64,000 nt of DNA from Mesocentrotus franciscanus (taxonomy: Eukaryota > Echinodermata > Echinoidea > Camarodonta > Strongylocentrotidae): assembly GCA_037976565.1 (NCBI GenBank), contig CP137666.1, positions 49,255,271 to 49,319,270 of the forward strand, written 5' to 3'. Both the position numbers and the translations under genes were made by a program. Of the stretch, positions 30,301 through 42,300 are shown in pieces. Below the pieces are notes generated by a model. That model was not told the origin of the DNA, did no database searches, and worked only from the letters and a program-made list of their open reading frames with translations. The first letter of the stretch is position 1; each line of letters opens with the position of its first letter.

Positions 30301-33300
30301 GAGTCATCTACTACTCTGTTATCATTAGCATCCATGCATCGGATAACCCTTCGCTTCATACCTGCAAAGATATAAGCAATGGAGAGAAGGTAAATTCAGG
30401 ATGGAGTGGATAACCTTGCCAGAAGATATCTTACATCTTACTTTCCTTTAGATTTCATTAAGATGATCCATCATCTGCTCCAGACTTTATTTCTTAATAG
30501 AGATAGGATTAGGATTAGGGTTGCCAATGGGTAGGTTTAGGGTTAGGAATGGGATTAGGGACAGTGACTGATCCAAGGTTGAGGAATTTGGTTGCTACAA
30601 GAAATTTTCCACGGAGCAGTTGTTCCTGAAGCATGTGGCATAAACTTTCCTATACACTGTACCTTCTTTCTATTACTCTTGACATATTTCCTTAAAATAT
30701 ACAGAGTCAAACTTAATAAACTATCTAACATTAATCAATACAAAACATTGACTGTTCCTATCTTTCTGAAATTTGTTTTCTCTCATCAAACACATTGATT
30801 CTTATAGCCGATGTCACAGTAGTGAATATACAGAATAATCCTGGTTCCTTGTTTATTTTCTAAACATATTTTTTTATACTGCTGTAAGTTTGAAATCCTC
30901 TCTTCAGAAAATTTGACACAAACTACCCAGACATTTTCAACTACAGTGGTAACAAAGTAATTCATGTGCTTTTGTTCACATAGCAACCTACTGCCGCATC
31001 ATAAAATGTCTTAAATAAATTGATGATGAAAAGAATGTACGTTACTGAGCTGATCTTGTACATGTACATACCATAACAGTCTCTATCACATTCTGTCCAT
31101 GGCCCTGATCGATCCCATAAATAGATGGGGAAGTTCGCATGTGGCACGTTGAAGGAATATGACACATTGGGCGGATTTAGATCACCTACAGATAAAATCT
31201 ACGTAAAAAAGATAAATCAATCATTGTAAATCATTAATTCACAGTTTTGACTTAAATGCATGTGTATTAATGTAACCATCAATTCATTGCTTTAGTTTAA
31301 ATCTTTCATAAAACATAGTCCGGATAGCAATTGCTAAAATTCTACAATGAATTTGCTGAAAACAAACAAAATTTAATGATTTTTTGTTTTGCAAAACAAA
31401 GGCTTGTTGTTCAAATGGAACAGTTCTTCTAGCCACTTGAAGATAATGTAGCCATTATATCAAAAGGAACTTAAATTGGCGGACAACAATCAATCCTGCA
31501 ACAATTCAATAACTACAATTACCAAATCATCTTGTCTTTATGGACTTTTAATTTTATATTGCGAACCAAATACATCATACTTTTCTTTCAATGCTGAAGA
31601 ATCAAGAGTTAAATTTCAGACTGGTTACCAAATATACTCACATATAAATTAATTGCCCTCTGTATTTTATCGTTGCTAATGATGGACTCTACCACTCTGC
31701 TTGATCCACTATATTGTAGTACAGTCTTGTTTATATGGATCTCTCTGGCATACATGCTGACTATAAAATTACCATTGAGAATAAATTGATCCTGGTCATT
31801 GGATAAGGCTGTAGAGGAAAGAGAAATAAATAATTGAAATTAGTATGATTCAGTTAAATTATACAAGAATTTTGGACCAACTACCAGTAATATCAACTCA
31901 TGTGAATGTATAGTGATACTTTATGACATATCTACGTCATATATATCTTAAGATGTATCTATCTCTTAATCTCTTACATGGTCTCTTTGCAATATTCCAT
32001 ATTTCCCAATGCACCCAAATATATCAACCAAACTGATCAAATCTTTAGCTAAATCAAAACTGTATAAAACAGGGCACAGTGTTTTACATTTTGAGCCAAT
32101 GACTTTAATGTTTTGTTTCACTTACCAAGATAATTATCATCCTCTGCTCTGCCATTAAATGAATACTGTTTTATTTCAATTTGTGTTGATCCTGATGGTA
32201 TAGTGATTATTTTTGTATATCCTGAAATAGAGAGAAAGAAAAGATTATATGGTATTAATCTAAACAAGAGCAGTAATTAACCTGGTATATAAACTTAAAA
32301 GATTCTGAACGATTTTTTTTTCAATTTGGTGTTTATTATTCATCATCATCATCCTTTAGCATCCACATTGTACCCACACTGTGGGGTTGGACATTTCATT
32401 TCCCTTATGATTCTTCTCCAAGCCTTCCCGTCTTCAGCATCCACCCGGCCGGTGAGGCCAGATGCTCCCAGGTCTTCTTTTGTTAATAAATGATAAGTTG
32501 ATCTTGCATGAATTAAACTGAAGACAAAACTACAGTAATCTTAAAGGGCAATCCCACCCTTGTAATAACTTGATTTGTATGAAAGCAGAAAAATAACAGA
32601 AACAGAATGGCAAAAGTTTGAAATGAATCGGACCAATAGTAAAGAAGTTATAAATGTTTGAAATATGATATCACGTCTATGTGAATCTCAAATTGGTTGT
32701 TTGGTCAGTGGATTGTGACGTAGGACGTGGATAGTCTCCCATTTGCCATGTACAAAAATATCATTAATTTCTGTTTTTCTCGTAAGTTCCTTCTTCCTTG
32801 GGGCACTACTCAAAATATATTATAGATAGCATATAATTATGGGTCCTCTAAAGAAATAGACCCTCCTGAGCCATGAATTTTTAAAATTTTATATATTGAA
32901 ACAGATGGGAAAGTAGTCCGGCACTATATCACATTGACATTACCGCTTCAGCCAATTTGAAGTGCCCATACGTATAGTGATTACAACTTTCAAAACTTCA
33001 TAACTTTCTTATGTTTAGTCAGATTTAATTGAAACTTTCATCAGTCTGCTTCTCTGATTTTTCTGCTTTCTTTTAGAGTAGTATATTTGGGTTTGATTTT
33101 CCTTTAAGTGTGATTACTCCATTATCAAAAATGAAGATTATCTTGCCTCAGAGAGAATATACCTGCAGGAAAGACCTGGGGGTGTTTCACAAAGACTAAG
33201 ATCGACTTTAAGTTGGACTTAAGTATAACAGGCCGTTCGTGCCATTGTTTGCTCTCACCATTATGATCTTTAGATAATATTTTTCCTTCAATAATGAATT

Positions 33301-36300
33301 ATCAAAAAATGTAAGTTTTGTCGATTTTTATTTGTACGTCCCGTGAGAGACCAATGCCAGTAAATGATGAGAGAAAACAATGGCACGAACGGCCTGTTAT
33401 ACTTAAGTCCAACTTAAAGTCGATCTTAGTCTTTGTGAAACACCCCCCTGAACATACAAGACGTAACAGGTTGACACTTTATGATAAGAGGACAATTACA
33501 TGTAAATTAAGCCAGTTATAAGTAAATCCACTTTCAAGAACACCGTCATCCAAAGTGCTTCTAAATTCTCTCTTAAAGGGTAATCCAACCCTTGTAATAA
33601 GTTTATTTGTATGAAAGTTTTAAAAATGTAAGATAAACAGAATGGCAAAAGTTTGAAATAATCGGAAGTTATGAATGTTTGAAATACGAGATCGTATCAT
33701 ATAATTTCAAATTGGCAGTTTGGTCAGTGGATTGTGACGTAGTTGCAGATAACGTTACTCTCCCATTTTATCTCGTACAAAAATATCATAAATTTCTGTT
33801 TTCTCCTAAGTGCCTTCTCCCTTGGGACACTACTCAAAATATACTATGGATAGCATATTATAGACCCTCCCAAGTCATTAATTTTATTTTTTTGAATAAA
33901 TGGGAAAGTTGTCCGCCACTACATCACAGAGACATTACCGCTTCAGCCAGCTTGGAGAGCCTATAGTAATTACAAATTTTAAAAATTCATAACTTTCTCA
34001 TATTTTGTCCGATTTTATTCAAAATTTCACCAGTCTACTTCTCTGATTTTTTTGCTTTCCTCTTGAGTAGTTTGCTATGAAGATTTGATTTCCTTTTAAC
34101 TCATTGCCTATGGGGACCAGCTTGTTCCTGTACTATGCCTATGGGAATAACAGAATTCAGTAATCAGCGGATTAATTGTTGATGACCTACCATGTTTGAC
34201 TTGATTATAGGTTCTTCTCTCCCTCCTACACGCTGAGTTATCTCCCCCACACACTCCGCATTCATCTCGCTTGGCGTTAGAGCTCAATACATGGTCACAA
34301 CCGGCTTGCTGAAATTATTGGAATACAGAGTATTGTCATTAAGGTGCTATTTAAATTAAGGTTTATTCATGCTGTTGACATTCTTGTTCATTTCTTTGAC
34401 TTTATATACTGTATGTAAAAGACGCTGATCAATATTTCAATTTGAGTTTGTGCTATATAAGAAGTAATTGTTTTTATGTATGTTATTCAACTACCTGTAT
34501 TAAAAGCATATGCTTATTTGAAATGGATGTAAACTGGCATTTAGTGGATTTTATCATCTCCTATAAAGAAATAATGAAATTCAATTCAATTTTCAATTTA
34601 TTATTTCATAAAAAATCACATACAATATATATACATTGAGAAGTGTACTGGGTCATTAGCACCCGATAAAGCCAATGGCTTGAGGGAAGTGGGTGGACCC
34701 ATAACATAAATGACAAATGTGGAAAATACAAAACATTAAAATTCACAAAATATAACAAAATGCAAGACGTAAACAAGACATTACAAACTAAAACACAATT
34801 ATAATACAGAACGACATAATTTATATGGTAATTGTATGCATCAGGAAGTCATTTATATGTGGCAAGAAGACGCAACTTGAATTTCGATTTGAAAGAACTT
34901 AGAATGAAGGGAAAAGACATCATCTTTCAAAGTCATCTGGTGACTTTTACAATGTAAGTAACATTGTATTTATTGAGTTCTCATTTCAATGAATTAATTG
35001 AAAAGCTCAATTTCATTTAGAATGATCAGCAGATTTTTCAAATATTCCACCTAAATAATAAACCCTTTTCATTCAAAAGAGGACAAGAAGGATGAAAAAC
35101 AGAGATAACACAATTTCTTGGGAAAGTAAATTTGTTGCATATCAATCAAACAGGTGATTAAAATCAAAATGAATTTCAGTGTACAAAGAGTGAACATTGA
35201 TTTTGACATTAAAATATACGTCAGCTTCTCAACCAAAACTTATGAAAATAGATCTGCATTAAAAATAAAAGTAGTCCTCTAGGAAAACTTACCCTACACT
35301 GCCCTTGTACACATATATCGTCAGTATCAGGATCACACTTAGTTCCATCCATCACCTTTTTCTTCAGTTCATAGTACGCACTGGAATGGCTAACACGGCA
35401 GTAAAGTTTACATCTGTCATGGAGTTGTACTACAAATAAAAGAAAAGAAAGGAAGTAGATTATATCATTAGACTTCACAATAATCACATTATTTTTTATC
35501 ATTCTTTTTTAAAGAAGAAAATTGATATTTCTGACAATAAGGGGTGTAGATTTATTGAATCAATGATATCAGTGACGAGAAATAAAGAAAACATTCTGTG
35601 ATTGACTCTGTGAACTGGTTACCATCAAATCTGTAGTGCCTCCAAATAATGGAAAAATCAAAGTCTTAATAATAGACAAAGGGAAAAAAGAAACCACAAC
35701 AAATGAAAATGAAACTACTGTACTCTCAAAATACATTAGTCATCACATTCAATCTCCTACAGGAACATTATGTGATCAACCATGACAATATATATCAGCT
35801 ATGCGCAACAAAAATAGAAATCTAGGAAAACTACTTTGCAACATATGAAACTTGTCTCTTGGCGGCCCTCTATTCAATCCATGTCTACATCACTTTTATG
35901 ATGACCTTTATGACCTTTACCAAAAGGTCACAAACGCGTCTAAATTGTTCTCTAGAGCAGCAGCATTGGATGTTTCTGTCAACAAGGAAACAATTCTTCC
36001 AAAATGACTAGTTTCCTTTTTTTCTTCTATATTTGGTATGCCCACACATATTCGATAGTAAACAAATGCAGCAAGCTATGAAAATCAGTGACTTTTACTA
36101 AGGACCCTTGGCACAAATAACCCATTACAAAAGACACCTGTTCTGTTCAGGCTCAGATTGCACTAAGGGTGCATTCAGACAATATAGTGTACACTGACCT
36201 GCTACCGAATCAATGCTTATGTCTCTTTGGAGTCTAATTTTGAGCCTGATTGTGCCCTACTTCAGTCCTATACTTCACTTATTCCTCAAAATCTGTATTC

Positions 36301-39300
36301 CATTTGGATTATGTAGGTCACTGATTTATGAAAGCATTGTTTTCGTCTGTCTGTTTGTTTGTTTTTGAGTTGTTTGTTTTTTTATAAATCAATACCCTAT
36401 ATCTGTGAGATTTCATATAATTTTTCTTTAATTTTATATAATTTTATATAATTTTATATAATTTTATATAATTTCATTTACATTTCATCTTCATTTCATT
36501 TCATGCAATTTCAGAGTTCTTTCTTCTGAGTCGCTCAAAAAAACATACATTCAAATAGAGAGCTTTAATACTTGAGCATTATCGAAACCAGGAGCTTGAC
36601 TGTCACTTCATCAACACTACAAATGCATATCCACTAATTCTCTAACATTTCATTAAAGGCAGCCTCTTTTTACACTATTCACTCAATCTAGTGAAGTGTG
36701 AAAAGCCTCATCAGACATGCCACACAAGACATGCTCTGCTTTCTTCAGTTCAACAGCCCCCACAGGACAGGAGAAAACAAGTCTGCTCGATGCAAACCGT
36801 TTCGAGAAGGTGAAGATGTTGATGCCAAGGTTTAATGACATGTAACACATGTTTTCCGCTACTGTTTCATCAATTGGGGCCTCCCTCATTGTGGATGTGT
36901 TTGACGATTCCAATTCCCATAACGCTCTTTGACTTTCCCAATCCATTTTCGGTTTCTTCTCTTACACAATTTTCTTGTTTTGTTCGGTGTGTAGCTATTT
37001 GACTGTCTCTGGAAAACATTCAATGTGGAAGTTCTACATCTATTCTTGACAAGAAAGAAACATTAGCTCCCAGGATAATTCGGTGAAAACTGTGCCCTGT
37101 ACAACATGGGCCTATAGTCCCTCTACATCTATTTCATCCAGTCACTTGATATGACTGGTGTTCCTTTCTGGAATCACTTTATCCTTTGTTCAGAGCCATA
37201 GGGGCATTAACTCTATGTTCAAGTATATGAGATTAATAATGCCCTTTTAGCTCCAAACAGATGATATAATAAGCATTTATGAAGTTTCCAGCAGTATAAC
37301 TGGCAGAGTCATTGGGCTAGGAACTGTTTTAATGTCCCCTAGGCCTACATCATTTATAAAATTGCCCTGAAGAAGAATCATTCGCTGTCCATGTCATGGA
37401 GAAATAATGAACCACTTAAACCATTTCCAGGACTCTCAAACCATAACATAATTGACTAATCATATTGAAGGCCATTCTTAAGAAATTGTCAACTTTTTAA
37501 CAAGATAGACCATCATATATCATGCATCATGCTCTATATCATCATTGTACTCACACCCAAATCCTGGCTTATCCCGTAGAAACGGTTAGCTCCTAAGTTT
37601 CAAGGATGATATGACGGGCAAGATTGATCACCTAAACCATTTAAGGAACTTAATCCTAGTCCTTTGTTCACGGTGTCAAGACCAATCACCTTAATTTCTG
37701 CACTGTAATCACTACAGAACCTACAACCATGATCCTGCCTCTATGACGTGCTATAATGACAAAGCTGTCAGGATAGATTCACAGTCGAGGCTGCTCTAAC
37801 TTGACAGAATATCTAAAATACTCCTTTTACATTTACTTAATTCATTAATTTTCCATAGGAATAAAAGAGAAGATTGTTCTGTAAAATGAAGATACTGAGG
37901 CATTTCTACATGATATCAAATATTCAAAGAATATAAGGAAAATTACCATCATTTCAACTTGTAATGTTTTCTTAAGAAAAAGGGGAATAAAATGTTATCT
38001 TGTTAAATTTGGTTAAACATATTCTCTATGGGAATAAATTTCCTAGCGTTCCAGAAAGACTAAAAACATCCATACTTAGTCCAAACAGGTAGTACACTAT
38101 TTCAATTCTGGGGCATGTTTTGCTGCCTACGGCACAGGAAGGGGGTAAAGATAATGTGTCCTCAGTAGAACATACACAGCACATAACCTGTCACTCAAAC
38201 ATACCCAATTAGGAGTGATCTCCGAAACCATAAAAGCTTCCTGAGAAGAAAGTTGATCACAACCTAACAAAATGTGTCATTGTCCTTGTGATTGTTGCTG
38301 GGGATCATCTCCAAACACAAGAGGAAAACATTGCGAAGTCATGAAAGGAAGGGGCCTAGCTAGCTCTCTCTCCTTTTCAAAGGTTTGGTGAGTTTGCTTA
38401 AACATATGCTATGATGTACAAAATTCACACCATGATTATGGAATGATGCACAGACTTCTGTGGTGTAGACGAGTGGCAATGGATCATTTGCTACAATCAG
38501 TTGCGAATTTCCAAAACCAACAAAAATCAGGATATAATTTTAAATGAACGGTAAGAGGAAACTCAAAATGTCATTATTCAGAAACCTTAAGATTCCTTGA
38601 TGATATCCCCAAAATTCGCCCTCTCCATGCCACGAACAAATGTGAGAAGATGATTATCCTACCATGTCATATTAAAAGGGGAAAAGATTTGAAATTCCGA
38701 ATAGGCTTGAACTGATGCTGTATGTCATCTCCTTGTTTTATCAAACATTCAATCCTCTTTCCATTAAATAATTGTGACCATGTACAGCTTGCATTCAACA
38801 TAACATCTTCGGCTCTAAGGTAAATCATTAAAGTTAATCAAAATCCCAGTCACATCAACAAGGCCGACCCCAGACCAACAGCAGACTGATCAAACAATAG
38901 ACCAGTTCGTAGTTAATACATGGTACAAATGACCCCAAATATCCACAGATCTTTTACTCATGGAGAAGTCCCACTTTGTGTATTTTAGAATAATCAATGC
39001 CAAAGTCATGTATGTGCTTCATGAATAGCTTTTGTTTGCCCTCTTGTATCATAGAATGTACCGTTGGTGCACAAATGAATAATGATTACATAACATGAGC
39101 ACGTATTCATCTCGGTGGGTTTTACAATTTGATCACAAATGACCTTTATCTAAGAACTGGTCTATTATCAAGATTTTGTTGGCCAATATGGAGTCGGTTT
39201 GGCAGTGTGACTGAAGCGATAACTGATGCGATCTCTCACCTCCTTCATATTTAGGTACCCATCTCACATTTGGAGGAACTCCATTGATTGGTGGATTGCT

Positions 39301-42300
39301 CCCGTTGAACTCTGAACACTGCTTCTCTCGGAAATCTTGTGAACCCTCTGGGCAATCCTTAAGGAAAAAGCAGTAGAAACAATATTAATGTATGCAGAAA
39401 ATATAAATTAATTATTTAAAAAATGTATGTATCTTGAATAAGCACAACTTTAAGTAATGTTCCAAAATTGCATGTATGACTGAGTTATTATTCAAAAGTA
39501 AAGTGTGTCCTGTACTGTTTTTATCTCTATTTCAGTATTTCAGGAAACCAAGAGGAAGGATCTCCTGCTTTGTAATTTGATCATAACTGAATGAATTTTA
39601 ATGTCATCCTAAAAGAGCTATTTTCCAATTCAGATAACAATTTCACACGATTTAAATATAAATTTGTTATACTAAATCTGACAGACTCGTAACCATATAC
39701 CTGTGTGCTACAAGACCTGAACCGAAGCCTTCGTCCAATGCAGTATTTTCCTCCATTCGCTGGGGCAGGGTTATCACAGTTCCTCATAGCTTCTTTGACC
39801 CCGCCCCCACAAGTCCTGGAGCACTCGCTGTACTCGCCCCACTTGCCCCACTGGCCGTCGCTCACCTCTGTGTATTGCTCCTTTTCTCTACACTCGCCAT
39901 GGGAGCACCACTGATAGAAGAAAAGAAAGGAGACAATTAATTTTCATTCAGGTTCCAATTGTATTTTCAAAGTTAACTAAAGTACATTATAACACGGTCT
40001 TCCAGTCTTAATTCCATGTTTTTCCATGCTTCCAAAAGAGATTTCAACAGTCTGCAAAACCAACATCACTTGATAGTAAAGATTTTCTAAACAAAACTAA
40101 ATATTGATGACCTACTTACTAAAAAAAAATAAACTTTTTAAGTTCATAAAAAAGTATGTTGTATATTTTTAATAATTTTTAAGAATGAGCAAATTTTTTA
40201 AAAAGTGCAATTTTTTTCATTCATTTAACTGATAACAAAAGGATGCTCAATCTTTACAATGAACATATATTTTTATGGTGCATTTGTGATCTAGTGGCAG
40301 AATAATTGAGATCATTTCAAGGTTGCCGTATTTCACCTACACACTCAATGTCAAGATCAAGTCTTTGTAATCAGACATGAAACAGATCATTACATTTGCT
40401 ATCATTGACACCCATCAAACTTTCAGTGAGCTAAATGCTGTAACATCATTCAAGATTGTATTAAAAGATTGTATTAAAAGTATGAATATAATGTTTGACA
40501 TGCCTATAAAACAGTTCTCACACTGTTTCACATTGCTACACTTGAACCCCTAACAAGGTCGAAGTTTAAACCAAGAGTCAACATCCCATGAGCCTTTGCT
40601 GGTCACAGCTGATTTGACGTAGACAATTCCTCCTCTATCTTTTGGAAGCATCCATCTGGGAGAAGTCCCCTTAGGACCATGCTTTTTGACTATTAAGTGA
40701 TGGTCCTATTTGATGGCAAATTAACATTCTCACTGTTTTAATAGTATCTTCATCATCCATTTACAACGGTAATGGAATACTGGAGGGCAGGGATCATGAG
40801 TGATAGATCGGCTGGGGTTACGGGATACACAATTTTAATTTTTTTCAGCCTCTTTAGATATGAGGACATTCATGGATTTAAGTACTCCCTAAAATGCATA
40901 AATGTCAAGCCAATGACAATCAGAGTTGTTCTAAATAATGTTTATACCAAACTTGCTGTAAAACGCATTAGTGCCATACAATAAATATTCTTAACAGAAT
41001 TATGCACATTAACATGTTCACAACAATTTCCAACTCTAAAAAAATGAATTATGAATAAATTTTTCAACTTTTAATGACTCTTTACAACAATACAAATTGA
41101 CATTTCTAAATAATGAAATTGTCAAATAACAACTTCAGTCATTTGGGTTTAGATTTCACAAGTCAAATCAGAGATATAATGTAACAAATTTGGGTAGAGT
41201 GTTAACACTTACATGATGGCTGCCACAGGGTGTACCATCTGCCCATGGCATGTGCTGTGTCCGACATCCAGTCTGAACACCTCTTGAATATCCTGTGCAC
41301 CATAGCCTCTTACATGTTCTCTGAAATGAATAAAAGAATAGAAATTTAGTAAGGTAAATGCTGTTGACATCATGACTCGAATCTCGCTGCACTGGGTATG
41401 AATGTCTTGAAAAGGATTGCATGCAGTGGTATTCAGCAGTATTAATACTGCATGATCAAATGATAGTCTGTTCAAATATTGAAATCATTCATGTTTAATA
41501 ATCTGGATTTATATAGCGCTTAATACAAAATACCGTCTCTAAGCGCTTTACAGATATTATTACTCTGGTCATTGGATTCATTCACGCACAATGTGCACCA
41601 TCTCCACTCCCTGGGGAGTATTTCTACCACATGGTCACCATGAGGGCATATGGTAACCACTAACACAAAGGCTTTCGTCATCCTACCAGGTCCGCATTTC
41701 TCTCCTGGGTATGGAGTGGCAAATGTAGATTAATTAGTGCCTTGTCGGGGATCGAACCCACGACCTTGGAATTTCAAGTCATATGTTTAAACCACTGGAC
41801 CACGACACCTCTACTTTGTTTCTTGCATGTTATCAGTTGAGAGCCAGAAAGATGTTGCTTCCATACTTTAACACAGAGTTACTAACACCTTCTGTCTCTC
41901 AATAATGTATTTCTGATATCAATACTTTGGTAATTCAATACATCTTGAAATAATTGATCATTCTGTCATCTTGTCAAGGCATGTTTGATACTGACAACTA
42001 CAACATTACATGCTGCCTGAGAAACATCAACACTAGCTGAAAGAAACATCTCACAAAATAAATTATTCAGGGCCAGCTTAATTAATTAGCCTTCAACCAT
42101 CTTTGGCAGCTTGCTTTCTTTCGCAATCCAAAAGGAAAGCACTGTAGAGTTCCGTCCTTCTCCTGCTTTCAACACCGGTCATTCATTGCACACGTAGTTG
42201 CTCTTCCAAATTTGACTGTCAGCTCACAAAATTGGGTGAATTACAGTCTTGCCAAGCATAAATACCAAAGAATTGGGTCTGATATGGACCCGCATTGTCT

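Larger units (their letters stand above)
24071..32125 (-). other. Short introns of the dense exon block
   Basis: Twelve introns of 317 to 726 bp separate exons 8 to 19. All start GT and end AG. Nothing was recognised in them beyond AT-rich sequence, one telomere-like patch (30498-30555) and a single TTAAAGGGCAATCCAAC end-like motif at about 29786. Confidence 0.75.
35430..39239 (-). other. 3.8-kb intron between exons 5 and 6
   Basis: Contains a short (ATTTTATATA)4 array at 36431-36470 and a candidate inverted-repeat element at 38896-39167. An 87-codon open frame at 36683-36946 on the minus strand resembles nothing recognised and is not flanked by fitting splice sites. Confidence 0.7.

Noticed and set aside
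36170..36195. GGGTGCATTCAGACAAT resembling the left end of the TAA-flanked MITE
   Set aside because: Only the first 10 bases match and no partner end was found within 1 kb.
36683..36946. Minus-strand open frame of 87 codons in the intron between exons 5 and 6
   Set aside because: No recognised domain; the Cys-rich domain is continuous without it.
41740..41812. tRNA gene suggested by intact A and B boxes
   Set aside because: The acceptor and anticodon stems do not pair and the sequence continues into a SINE body.
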